Part shown: piece by piece, positions 51,792-60,343 of the stretch
How the letters are laid out: every line of letters starts with the position of its first letter
How positions within the stretch are numbered: position 1 is the first letter of the stretch
The notes under the pieces: generated by a model
Databases searched by the model: none
The model's input: only the letters and a program-made list of their open reading frames with translations
Told to the model about the DNA's origin: nothing
From: Bernardetia sp.
GTDB lineage: Bacteria; Bacteroidota; Bacteroidia; Cytophagales; Bernardetiaceae
Direction: 5' to 3'
Assembly (NCBI RefSeq): GCF_020630935.1
Contig: NZ_JAHDIG010000021.1
Coordinates: 1-60,916 of the forward strand
DNA: 60,916 nucleotides
Translations under genes and position numbers: made by a program

Positions 51792-52526
51792 ATGGGAAGA
51801 GCATTTGAATATCGTAAAAAAGCCAAATTAGCACGCTGGGGCGCAATGGCTCGTAACTTTACTAAAGTAGGACGAGAAATTGCGATTGCAGTAAAAGAAA
51901 GTGGCGCAGACCCAGACACCAACCCACGCCTTAGAACAGCCATACAAAATGCTAAGGGCTTCAATATGCCCAAAGATAGAATTGAGGCAGCTATAAAAAG
52001 AGCCTCTTCGAAAGAAGATGGCGATTTTGAAGAAATTGTCTATGAAGGCTATGCTATGCACGGCGTTCCTGTGGTGGTAGAGTGTGCTACAAATAACTCT
52101 AATAGAACCGTAGCCATGGTAAGAATGCACTTTACACGCTGTGGAGGAAATCTTGGAAAGACAGGTTCACTAGAATTTATGTTTGATAGAAAGGGGGTTT
52201 TTGAAATCGAAGCTGACAAAATTGATATGGATGAGTTAGAACTTGACCTTATCGATGCAGGAGCAGAAGACATTACAACTGAAACTATTGAAGTAGAAGA
52301 AGGTGTAGAGCAAGAAATCATCGTCGTTCACACACAATTTGAGGACTTTGGTCAGATGCAAAAATTCTTGGATGAAAAGGGTATTGAACCAAAAAAATCA
52401 ACTATTCAGCGCATTCCAAAAAACACACAGTCGCTCACAGATGAGCAGGAAGAAGAAGTAATGAAACTCATCGACAGACTAGAAGAGGAAGATGACGTTC
52501 AAGCTGTGTATCATAATGTTGAATAA
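51792..52526 (+). CDS. yebC: YebC/PmpR-family protein
   Basis: The 244-residue protein starts MGRAFEYRKKAKLARWGAMA, the conserved YebC opening, and keeps the motifs NMPKDRIEAAIKRA and EGYAMHGVPVVVE. YebC proteins have been described as transcription regulators and, more recently, as factors that help ribosomes through proline stretches. I reject the TTG at 51756 as start because it lies in a repeat. It follows prfB on the same strand at 108 bases. Confidence 0.93.
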   Translation: MGRAFEYRKKAKLARWGAMARNFTKVGREIAIAVKESGADPDTNPRLRTAIQNAKGFNMPKDRIEAAIKRASSKEDGDFEEIVYEGYAMHGVPVVVECATNNSNRTVAMVRMHFTRCGGNLGKTGSLEFMFDRKGVFEIEADKIDMDELELDLIDAGAEDITTETIEVEEGVEQEIIVVHTQFEDFGQMQKFLDEKGIEPKKSTIQRIPKNTQSLTDEQEEEVMKLIDRLEEEDDVQAVYHNVE

Positions 52527-52529
52527 TAA

Positions 52530-52557
52530 GTTGTCGGTGGGGACACCGACAACGGCT
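52530..52557. repeat. Dispersed palindrome, family A subtype 1
   Basis: GTTGTCGGTG-GGGA-CACCGACAAC (52530-52553) then GGC is the cleanest copy of this family, three bases after the yebC stop. Confidence 0.8.
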
Positions 52558-52601
52558 AAAATTTGTGTATAAAAGACTTGTCTTTAACACTTCATGAAAA
52601 G

Positions 52602-52638
52602 AAAAAACCTAAGAGTTTCAAATCTTCTTAGGTTTTTT
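52602..52638. terminator. Bidirectional terminator between yebC and tyrS
   Basis: AAAAAACCTAAGA (52602-52614) and TCTTAGGTTTTTT (52626-52638) pair perfectly around 11 bases, with T runs on both strands. It serves the convergent yebC and tyrS genes. Confidence 0.85.
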
Positions 52639-52644
52639 TAATGC

Positions 52645-53970
52645 TTATTTAGAAACAGAAACCAAATAATAATTCTTCTTTCCTCTCTGAACAAGCAAAT
52701 ATTTGTCTTGTAGTAAAGCAAAATCAGCTTCCATTACTGGGTCAGCAATTTTTGCTTTATTGATGCTTACGCCCCCTCCTTTTATCATATTTTTGGCTTC
52801 ACTTTTAGAAACAAAAATTCTGTTGTCTGTAACAGTAGATAAAAGCTCGGTTACATTTTCTGCTTGATGATACTCATCTAAAGAAATTTGAATTTGTGGT
52901 ACTCCTTCAAAAATCTCTAAAAGTGTTCGTTCATCAATTTGTTGAAGCTCCTTTACCACATCCTTTCCAAATAATACTTGAGAAGCTGCTACTGCATTAT
53001 CATAAGCCTCTTCACCATGTACTCGCTTGGTTACATCTTCGGCTAGAGCTTTTTGTAAAATACGCTGCCCTTTGTCTTTTTCGTGTTCAATTTCTAGGCT
53101 TTCGATAGTTTCTTTATCTAAAAGCGTAAAGACACGAATCAAACGAGGTGCAACATCATCATCTGCATTGAGCCAAAACTGGTAAAATTTGTAAGGTGAG
53201 GTAAGATTTGGGTCTAGCCAAACGTTTCCACTTTCCGATTTTCCAAACTTAGAACCGTCTGCTTTCGTAACTAACGGACACGTAACAGCAAAAGCTGATT
53301 CTCTTGTATCGTCGTTGTTATCACTTTCAGCATTGCTTATTCTTCTGATAAGTTCTGTTCCAGAGGTAATATTTCCCCACTGGTCAGAGCCCCCCATTTG
53401 AAGTTTTACACCATGGTTTTTGTATAAGTAGTAAAAATCGTAGGCTTGGAGAAGTTGGTAAGAAAATTCTGTAAAAGAAATTCCTGTTTCTAGGCGTGTC
53501 TTGACAGAATCCTTTGCCATCATATAATTGACAGACAAGTGCTTTCCTACATCTCTTAAAAATTCTAGGAAGCTAAACTCCTTAAACCAATCGTAATTGT
53601 TTACCAAAACGGCAGCATTTTCTCCTTCAAAGTCTAAAAACTTTTTGAGTTGCTCGCCAATACATTTTTCGTTGTGGCGAAGTGTTGGCTCATCTAAAAG
53701 ATTTCTTTCAGCCGACTTTCCAGAAGGGTCGCCTACCATTCCTGTTGCACCACCTACAAGCGCATACGGTGTATGTCCTGCACGCTGCAAATGCACCAAA
53801 AGCATAATGGTTGCTAAATTACCAATATGTAAAGAATCGGCAGTAGGGTCAAAGCCGATATAACCTGAAATTTTGTTTTCAAGTAAGTATTTTTCTGTAT
53901 CTGGCGTAGAGTCTTGTAACATGCCTCGCCAGCGAAGTTCTTCAATGAGATTAGGTATTTGTTTTTCCAT
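52645..53970 (-). CDS. tyrS: Tyrosyl-tRNA synthetase
   Basis: The 441-residue class I synthetase shows the HIGH motif as LHIGN (about 47-51) and the KMSKS motif as KFGKS (about 244). A C-terminal S4-like domain (about 370-430; [14 protein letters not shown]) binds tRNA. Length and motifs are typical of bacterial TyrRS. It stands alone between terminators. Confidence 0.97.
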   Translation of the reverse strand: MEKQIPNLIEELRWRGMLQDSTPDTEKYLLENKISGYIGFDPTADSLHIGNLATIMLLVHLQRAGHTPYALVGGATGMVGDPSGKSAERNLLDEPTLRHNEKCIGEQLKKFLDFEGENAAVLVNNYDWFKEFSFLEFLRDVGKHLSVNYMMAKDSVKTRLETGISFTEFSYQLLQAYDFYYLYKNHGVKLQMGGSDQWGNITSGTELIRRISNAESDNNDDTRESAFAVTCPLVTKADGSKFGKSESGNVWLDPNLTSPYKFYQFWLNADDDVAPRLIRVFTLLDKETIESLEIEHEKDKGQRILQKALAEDVTKRVHGEEAYDNAVAASQVLFGKDVVKELQQIDERTLLEIFEGVPQIQISLDEYHQAENVTELLSTVTDNRIFVSKSEAKNMIKGGGVSINKAKIADPVMEADFALLQDKYLLVQRGKKNYYLVSVSK

Positions 53971-54044
53971 AGTACAAAAATAGAAATTCAGAAGATTAAG
54001 TTCCTATTTTTTTTAAAAATATCAGAATAATAAATTGTGACACA

Positions 54045-54080
54045 TAAAAAAAGAGACTAATTCTTTTCAGATAGTCTCTT
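54045..54080 (-). terminator. Intrinsic terminator after the OmpA-like gene
   Basis: Minus-strand arms AAGAGACTA and TAGTCTCTT pair around 12 bases and end in seven T residues, 29 bases past the gene stop. It resembles the terminator at 38476-38510 (same AAAGAGACT edge). Confidence 0.8.
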
Positions 54081-54108
54081 GATTTTCTTAACAACTGATA
54101 GCTAGATG

Positions 54109-54795
54109 TTAGTCAAGCTTACCTTGCTCTGCTTTGCGCTTTAAATCATCATTAGCTACGATAACTACTTCTACACGACGGTTTTTTGCTCTACCAGCTT
54201 CTGTTTCATTACTGGCTACAGGAGCAGATTCTCCATAGGCTGTTGTATTAAGTCTTCCTCCCTTTACACCGTTTGCAATCAAATAATCACGTACAGCATC
54301 TGCACGTCTTGCTGAAAGCTGCCTATTGTAATTCTCATCGCCTTTGTCGTCTGTATGTCCTTGAATCGTAAGGCGTGTATCTGGATATTCATTCAATATG
54401 CGCCCTAGTTTAGCAACATTTTCTTTTGCGTTTGCATTCAAATCAGATTTATCAAATCCAAAAAGAATCCCCGAATCGAAGGTAACATCAATACCTTCTT
54501 CTATACGCTTTACTTCTACTCCTTCTACTTCTTCTTCAATATCTTTTGCTTGTTTGTCCATATACGCTCCAATGGCTGCACCTGCTGCACCACCAACGGC
54601 TGCACCAATAATAACACCTGCTGCTGGATTTTTCTTTGAAGCAACTCCTCCAAGAACTCCTCCTGCTGCGCCTCCAATGGCTGCACCTTTGCCTGCATTA
54701 CTCCAAGAAGCACATGAAGAAAGTCCAAAAGAACCGACAGATAAAATAAGGGTATACACTAAAAGTGTTTGAAGTTTTGTTTTCAGATTTTTCAT
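54109..54795 (-). CDS. OmpA-family lipoprotein with glycine-zipper segment
   Basis: The 228-residue protein starts at MKNLKTKLQ with a leader ending FGLSSC, a lipoprotein site. A glycine-zipper region (about 35-80; GKGAAIGGAAGGVLGG and IIGAAVGGAAGAAIGAY) precedes an OmpA peptidoglycan-binding domain (about 110-215) with IQGHTDDKGD and NRRVEVVI. It should anchor the outer membrane to peptidoglycan. The longer frame upstream (to 54909) adds no signal and is rejected. Confidence 0.9.
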   Translation of the reverse strand: MKNLKTKLQTLLVYTLILSVGSFGLSSCASWSNAGKGAAIGGAAGGVLGGVASKKNPAAGVIIGAAVGGAAGAAIGAYMDKQAKDIEEEVEGVEVKRIEEGIDVTFDSGILFGFDKSDLNANAKENVAKLGRILNEYPDTRLTIQGHTDDKGDENYNRQLSARRADAVRDYLIANGVKGGRLNTTAYGESAPVASNETEAGRAKNRRVEVVIVANDDLKRKAEQGKLD

Positions 54796-55273
54796 AATAA
54801 AATGTGGTTTAGAAAAAAATAGTTTAAAAAGTGATATATATTTTGAACTAGACACAAAACGTATCTTGTATTCTAAAATCATATTTCTACAAAACACAAA
54901 ACAAGCCAACTTGTTTTGAACCTCCCTTATTTTAGTACTAATTTTCTATCTAAAATGTAGTAAAAACAAAAGAGTTCTTGCTTCTCTAACATTTAGGAAC
55001 TTTATTTGTATAAGATATAACTAAACAATCCTAGCCAAATAGATTAAAACGATTTTGTAAATTGTATTCGTATAAAATAAGGGTTTATTTTTTTATAAAT
55101 TCTATACTCATTTTACATTAGAATAAAGGTTATCACGGTTTTTTACAAGTCTGACTGTTAGGATAGAATTGGGTTTACAAACCCAACCCTATGGAGAAAT
55201 GAACTTCACAAAATTAACCGTGATAAGGTTTAATAAAAGAATTAATTTTTTACTAAAAATTATTGGTAAATAT
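54796..55273. other. Long gene-free region upstream of aroA
   Basis: The 478-base AT-rich region between the divergent OmpA-like and aroA genes holds nested inverted repeats at 55130-55226 (see next entry). The aroA frame stays open back to 55169, but that part is not conserved-looking. No other gene was found. Confidence 0.55.
55130..55226. repeat. Nested inverted repeats before aroA
   Basis: TTATCACGGTT (55130-55140) pairs with AACCGTGATAA (55216-55226). Inside lies a perfect hairpin TTGGGTT-TACA-AACCCAA (55169-55186). The structure ends 47 bases before the aroA start and could be a regulatory leader or a small inserted element. Confidence 0.55.
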
Positions 55274-56599
55274 ATGTCTGTTTCTGCATCCCCTTTTCTT
55301 GTCTCTCCTTCTTTACATATTTCAGCTCCCAAACTCAATCTTGAAGGTGAAATATCACTACCTTCTTCGAAGAGTGAAAGTAATCGTGCCTTAATTATTG
55401 AGGCTCTCTGCGAAAAAAAATGCAACCTCATGAATCTTTCTGCTGCTAGAGATACTGAAATTCTTCAAGGACTTTTGGCAAAGTTTAGAGAAATAGAAGC
55501 ACAAGAAGAAACTATTAGAAACCAGACCAAAGGTAAGCATACAAACGATGCTACTTTAGACCTTACCCTAGATGTGCAGGATGCAGGCACAACCATGCGT
55601 TTTCTGACTGCCTTCTGTACCATAAAAAACCACCCAACACTTCTGAAAGGAACAGCAAGAATGCATGAGCGTCCGATAAAAGAATTAGTGTTGGCACTTC
55701 GTGAGTTAGGAGCGCAAATTACCTACGAAGACAAAGACGGATTTCCACCTCTTTTTATACACGGTTTTAGTCCACATGCTCAAAAACAATCGGTTTCAAT
55801 CAATGGCAGCATAAGTAGTCAGTATATTTCGGCTGTATTGATGATTGCCCCTCTGTTGCCTAAAGGGATTTTGCTAGAAATTGTTCCTCCTGTATCTTCT
55901 GAGCCTTATATCAAGATGACTTTAGAACTCATGCAGCATTTTGGTATTTTGCATTCTTGGACAGAAAATAGAGTTATCATACCTCATCAGCAATACAGTG
56001 CTAATCAGTACAAAATAGAATCTGATTGGTCAGCAGCCAGTTACTGGTACAGTATGGCAGCTATTTGCAACAAATCTGATGTTTTCTTAAAGGGACTTAG
56101 ACAAAAGTCGTGGCAAGGAGATAGTCAAATTGCAACAATGATGAAAAAATTGGGAATCAAGACTCTTTTCGAAAAAGATGGAGTTCGCTTACAAAAAACA
56201 TCATCCAAACGTTCTCCTTTCAAATATGATTTTACTCCTTGTCCAGATTTGGCACAGACTATGGCTGTTTTGTGTGTAGCTTTGGGAGTGGAGGCTCACA
56301 TGACAGGACTCCATACTTTAAAAATCAAGGAAACGGATAGATTGATGGCACTAAAAATTGAACTAGCCAAGTTTGGTGCAGAAGTAGAAATTATTGATGA
56401 TAATGCACTGCATATTCCTATTACAGAACTTCACGCTCCTACAGAACCTTTACAAACCTATCACGACCACCGTATGGCAATGGCATTTGCTCCCTTAGCA
56501 TTACTGTTTCCTATTACCATTGATAGCCCAGAGGTAGTTCAGAAATCATATCCTAGTTTTTGGGAAGATATGTCAGATATGGGCTTTAGGGTAAAGTAG
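55274..56599 (+). CDS. aroA: 3-phosphoshikimate 1-carboxyvinyltransferase (EPSP synthase)
   Basis: The 441-residue enzyme makes EPSP in the shikimate pathway. It has the substrate loop LPSSKSESNRALI (usually LPGSKS), the DAGTTMRFL motif and late motifs LKIKETDRL and DHRMAMA. Where E. coli has Pro101 in the AGTAMRP loop, this enzyme has Phe, as in other Bacteroidota (recalled, not searched). I start at MSVSASPFLV (55274); upstream in-frame ATGs exist within the repeat region. Confidence 0.93.
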   Translation: MSVSASPFLVSPSLHISAPKLNLEGEISLPSSKSESNRALIIEALCEKKCNLMNLSAARDTEILQGLLAKFREIEAQEETIRNQTKGKHTNDATLDLTLDVQDAGTTMRFLTAFCTIKNHPTLLKGTARMHERPIKELVLALRELGAQITYEDKDGFPPLFIHGFSPHAQKQSVSINGSISSQYISAVLMIAPLLPKGILLEIVPPVSSEPYIKMTLELMQHFGILHSWTENRVIIPHQQYSANQYKIESDWSAASYWYSMAAICNKSDVFLKGLRQKSWQGDSQIATMMKKLGIKTLFEKDGVRLQKTSSKRSPFKYDFTPCPDLAQTMAVLCVALGVEAHMTGLHTLKIKETDRLMALKIELAKFGAEVEIIDDNALHIPITELHAPTEPLQTYHDHRMAMAFAPLALLFPITIDSPEVVQKSYPSFWEDMSDMGFRVK

Positions 56600-56605
56600 A
56601 GTCTG

Positions 56606-57118
56606 TTATTTACTTTCAAAGTCTATCTGGTATGTGTCTAAATGAATTTGATAATCTGTATTAAGATCACTTTTGATAAATTTAAACCCTAATTTTTCAA
56701 GCGTTTTTCTTGAAGCTATATTTTCTTTCATTATCACTCCAAAAATAGAAGAGTGTTGTAGCTGATTCTTTACAAAGTCAATAACTGCTTGTCCTACTTC
56801 AGTAGCAAACCCCTTACCTTGTGCATTTTTTGAAATTCGAAAACCAAGATGAAAGGCTTCGTCTGAACCCAAATAAGGCATTACTCCTATTGTTCCGATA
56901 TATTTTTGTGTTTGTTTTTCTCTTATGACCCAGTAGAATAAATGCCCTTCTTGGGAACGTACTCTTTTATTTTCCAAAAAATCTGCATATTCGTTGTTGG
57001 AAAGATTTTGAAGATGCTTTGTGTATTTTACTGCTCCTTCTTCTCTGAATGACTTTATAACCTCTGAAAAATCTTTTTTCTCAATTAGATTGAGATGTGT
57101 TCTAGTTGTTGTAAGCAT
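56606..57118 (-). CDS. GNAT acetyltransferase (RimJ/RimL-like)
   Basis: The 170-residue protein has a RimJ/RimL-type GNAT fold, with the acetyl-CoA loop FRISKNAQGKGFATEVGQAVID (given by pattern, residues about 96-117) and the ending FGVIMKENIASRKTLEKLGF. The substrate (a protein N-terminus, amino acid or drug) is unknown. It converges on aroA, six bases away. Confidence 0.85.
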   Translation of the reverse strand: MLTTTRTHLNLIEKKDFSEVIKSFREEGAVKYTKHLQNLSNNEYADFLENKRVRSQEGHLFYWVIREKQTQKYIGTIGVMPYLGSDEAFHLGFRISKNAQGKGFATEVGQAVIDFVKNQLQHSSIFGVIMKENIASRKTLEKLGFKFIKSDLNTDYQIHLDTYQIDFESK

Positions 57119-57200
57119 TGAGGTTTCCTGTACTTTAAAAATTTATATTATACTCTAAATTTAAACATAAATTATCGGATTTCAATTCTTGAAAATACAA

Positions 57201-57688
57201 ATGATAGAATTATAACCTTTTACTAAAGACAATTTGACTTATTTAAGAGTTGGACAGATAATGAGGAAGAACTTGTCCAATTTGGAGGATAGATGTTTAG
57301 TTTTCCTCTGACAAATGAGCAATTAGAAAACTATATTGCAAAGAACGATATATAACCCTTTAAAGTAGTTTGGACAGCTACAGAAGAAGTCATTGGACAT
57401 TGTGAACTCAATTACCCAGATGGAAATCGACGACTTTCACGTATCTTGATTGGAGAAGAAAAGTGGAGAGGTAAAAAAATTGGAGAACAGATTGTCCTCC
57501 AAATGGTAGAATTATTTTTTAAAGATACGACTACAAGAAAAGTAGATTTACACGTCTTTGATTGGAACAAAGGAGCTATTAAATGCTATGAGAAAGTCGG
57601 CTTCAAAGTTGTTCCAGAAAAAACTACTTCTATAAAAGTGGGTCAGAAAACGTGGACACGCCTAAATATGGAGCTAATCCGAAAATAA
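57201..57688 (+). pseudogene. Decayed GNAT acetyltransferase
   Basis: Reading from ATG 57201, the frame gives MIEL, a TAA stop (57213), then PFTKDNLTYLR. A frameshift near 57248 leads to SWTDNEEELVQFGG, TAG (57290), MFSFPLTNEQLENYIAKNDI, TAA (57353), then an intact GNAT C-terminal half with WRGKKIGEQIVLQMVELFF and NKGAIKCYEKVGF. The pieces join into one GNAT protein of about 160 residues broken by three stops and one frameshift. The 80-codon open end (57446-57688) alone lacks half of the fold. Probably inactive. Confidence 0.85.
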
Positions 57689-57690
57689 AT

Positions 57691-58011
57691 TTACTTTCCT
57701 TTCAGTTTTACAGCCGTTCCGTAAGCAAAAATTTCAGATGCACCTTGAGAAATCATAGAGCTTTCAAAACGAATATTTACAATCGCATCTGCTCCCAACT
57801 GTTGAGCATCTTGGATTACTCTGTGTAATGCTTGTTCTCTTGATTGAGCTTGTAGTTTTGTGTACTCTTGAATTTCTCCTCCTACAAGGTTTTTCAGAGA
57901 AGCTACAAAGTCTCGTCCTGCATTTCTAGCTCGGACAGTACTGCCCCTTACAAGACCTAAAACTTCTACAATTTCTTCACCGTGAATAGTCTCTGTGTTT
58001 GTTACTAACAT
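57691..58011 (-). CDS. UPF0145 (YbjQ-type) protein
   Basis: The 106-residue protein has the YbjQ pattern: VLGLVRGSTVRARNAGRDF, a central helix with QSREQALHRVI, and GADAIVNIRFE before EIFAYGTAVKL. Members form pentamers and are sometimes called heavy-metal-binding, without a firm function. It converges on the GNAT pseudogene. Confidence 0.88.
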   Translation of the reverse strand: MLVTNTETIHGEEIVEVLGLVRGSTVRARNAGRDFVASLKNLVGGEIQEYTKLQAQSREQALHRVIQDAQQLGADAIVNIRFESSMISQGASEIFAYGTAVKLKGK

Positions 58012-58038
58012 GTCTTTATTTTTTTAAAATTAATAGAT

Positions 58039-58539
58039 TTATACTCCAAGTGTAATTTTATGAATAAATTTTGTCATTCCAGTTTTTCCATCTGCCTCTC
58101 CTTGCTTTATTTCTATCGGAGAAAGAGTCTGTTTTACAATATTTGCAATCGGAAGAGTATGGAAAGGGTGCTTTGCCCCATCAAAAGCATCTGTAAAAAG
58201 CTCTAGCAGTGCATCTATACCTCCTTTTAAGTACATAGGATTACAATGCTCAACAGCTTCTACTAAGGCTTGACTATTTTTTGTATCACACCAAATGTAA
58301 AAAACGGCAGAAATATCAGTTTGCTTTATAAGTTGATATTCCAATTCTTTAGCAACACCTTCAAGTTCATTAAAATACGTGCCTAAAATACAACATATAA
58401 TTTCTTTTTCTTCTTTTTTAAAAGATAAATTATCCATCGTTTCTCTTAGCTTCTCTAATTCTAAAGCTAAGTTATATTTACTTATTGGTGTTTTAACAGG
58501 TCTGTTGAAGACATAAATAGGATATTCTAATTCTTGCAT
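58039..58539 (-). CDS. Uncharacterised 166-residue protein
   Basis: I do not recognise the family. The protein is soluble and acidic. Helices are predicted around 20-40 (YNLALELEKLRETMDNL) and 78-100, and one segment reads VAKELEYQLIKQTDISAVFY. I start at MQELEYPIYV (58539) because the upstream part is only a hydrophobic low-complexity extension. It lies 27 bases upstream of the UPF0145 gene on the same strand, so the two may form an operon. Confidence 0.65.
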   Translation of the reverse strand: MQELEYPIYVFNRPVKTPISKYNLALELEKLRETMDNLSFKKEEKEIICCILGTYFNELEGVAKELEYQLIKQTDISAVFYIWCDTKNSQALVEAVEHCNPMYLKGGIDALLELFTDAFDGAKHPFHTLPIANIVKQTLSPIEIKQGEADGKTGMTKFIHKITLGV

Positions 58540-58735
58540 AATGGTTTTGAAAAAGTATAGATAGACAAAAAAATAAGCCATTCATCCTAACGATACAACC
58601 TGCAAAAAAACGATAGTTCTTATATTGGAAGGACTGATAACAGAATAATCGTTGTTGTTTTTCAAAAAACAATAGTAAGGCTCACAATTATATCGAATAA
58701 GCTATAAATTACTAATTTGTTTTGAAGACACTACT

Positions 58736-60238
58736 TTATTGTACTCTTTGTTTGTAGTTTTCATAAGCATTATTCATAGCATTATAAAGCATTTCGCCTA
58801 CTAAAGTCGCTCCTCTTGCATTGAAATGTGTGTAATCACTCTGTGCTAGAGAAGGTTTATTATTTACCCACGCTACCATAGAATTTTGACCTCCCATAGC
58901 CTCTCTCAAATCCCAAAATGCACAACCAGCCTTCATTGCTGCATTTTTTTGTGCTTGCCTAATAACTTCCACACTCGGATAAGATTCAAAACGAGTTCCC
59001 TTTTTTCTTGCCCTATCTGAAACGCTCACTACAAGCACACATGTATTAGGATGTAACGATTTTAAATAATTGTATTGGCGATAAAACATGTTTTCATAAT
59101 ATGAAAGACTATAATTCCCCTCTCCACTAATATTGACACCAAACTGAACAACAATGAGTCTAACTTGCAACTTATCCACCTGTTGTTTCATAAAATCACG
59201 ATTGATACGAGGGATTTCAAAGCCAGAACTTCCACGTAAAGAAACATTATCTAATGCTACTCCAGTATTACAGTCAAAGGCAACTCCCAACACTTCAGGA
59301 TTTCCTTTGCTTCCTAAATGTATTTGAATTTTATCAAAATTAGTTTTTAAAGGCACTTTATGAATGGCAAAATTTGAAGTTTGTGGAAGGTCTAAGGTAT
59401 CTATAACTTTATCGCCATTTAGGTTGAGTTGGAAAGCAAGTGGAGCAGATGGCGTACGATATAAAAACTTTACATTTTCGATAGTTGTTGCCTTTTTAAA
59501 GCCAAGTTTTGGGTCTGTGAAGCGCACCCAAGCGTGTTTCATGTCTTCGTGTAGCGAATCTGTTGGAGGTGTAAAACGGTCATATTCTGTCAAAATACCT
59601 AGTTTGTTGTGGCGAGGATTTTTCTTTTGGTCTATGTAGGCATATTTTGTCCAGTTGGGAGAAAACTTTGTAAATAATGTCGCACGAACATTCCCACGAG
59701 AATACACAGGCACAAGTCCGACCCCACAGCCACCAAATTTATTTTGAAAACGTCCTCTCAAATAGGAACTAATACGGTCGCCTTCAATCTGTGAATCTCC
59801 ATAATGAACAATACGAATCAGATTAGGAGATTTGGAAAGGGATTGCAAAGCAGCAAAAAATGGGTCTAGTGCATTCGGATTTTGAGGAGGAAACTCTATC
59901 GCTTGGCGAGCAGGAACAACAGGTTCATATTTTTCTTCCTGCAAAGTAGTATCTTCTACATCTACAAACTGTATAGAATCTTCTTTAGAAAGCTCTAAAG
60001 TATCTTTTTTAGCTAAATTTTCTGCATTCTCTACCTTAGTTTGAATATCTGCAATAAAATCTAGTTCTTTTTGCTGGGTTGTATCAGGCAATAAATCCTC
60101 AAGTGTAAAAACATTCATCGACAGATTCTCACTCAAAGAAATTTCTCCTGGTGAGAGCATCATTATTACAAGAGCAATACAAGTAATATAAAATAGAAGA
60201 ATAAGTGGACGAATAGGTTCGACAAGAGGTGTTTTCAT
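58736..60238 (-). CDS. Membrane-anchored SGNH/GDSL hydrolase-like protein
   Basis: The 500-residue protein has an N-terminal membrane helix (LILLFYITCIALVIMMLS, about 12-29), an acidic linker and an SGNH hydrolase fold. The Ser block is HYGDSQIEGDRI (about 145-156), a block with VQFGVNISG carries the Asn, and DYTHFNARG (about 470) gives the catalytic Asp and His. Bacteroidota relatives often work with MBOAT O-acetyltransferases on cell-surface glycans; no MBOAT gene is in the window. Confidence 0.85.
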   Translation of the reverse strand: MKTPLVEPIRPLILLFYITCIALVIMMLSPGEISLSENLSMNVFTLEDLLPDTTQQKELDFIADIQTKVENAENLAKKDTLELSKEDSIQFVDVEDTTLQEEKYEPVVPARQAIEFPPQNPNALDPFFAALQSLSKSPNLIRIVHYGDSQIEGDRISSYLRGRFQNKFGGCGVGLVPVYSRGNVRATLFTKFSPNWTKYAYIDQKKNPRHNKLGILTEYDRFTPPTDSLHEDMKHAWVRFTDPKLGFKKATTIENVKFLYRTPSAPLAFQLNLNGDKVIDTLDLPQTSNFAIHKVPLKTNFDKIQIHLGSKGNPEVLGVAFDCNTGVALDNVSLRGSSGFEIPRINRDFMKQQVDKLQVRLIVVQFGVNISGEGNYSLSYYENMFYRQYNYLKSLHPNTCVLVVSVSDRARKKGTRFESYPSVEVIRQAQKNAAMKAGCAFWDLREAMGGQNSMVAWVNNKPSLAQSDYTHFNARGATLVGEMLYNAMNNAYENYKQRVQ

Positions 60239-60343
60239 TAGGCTGATGTATTATATTTCTGTTCTACAAAAATACATTCTTTTTGGCTAAGTTATAATTT
60301 TTTTATTTTTTGCTTATCAAGAAAGCACACGCCTTTCAAAAGT

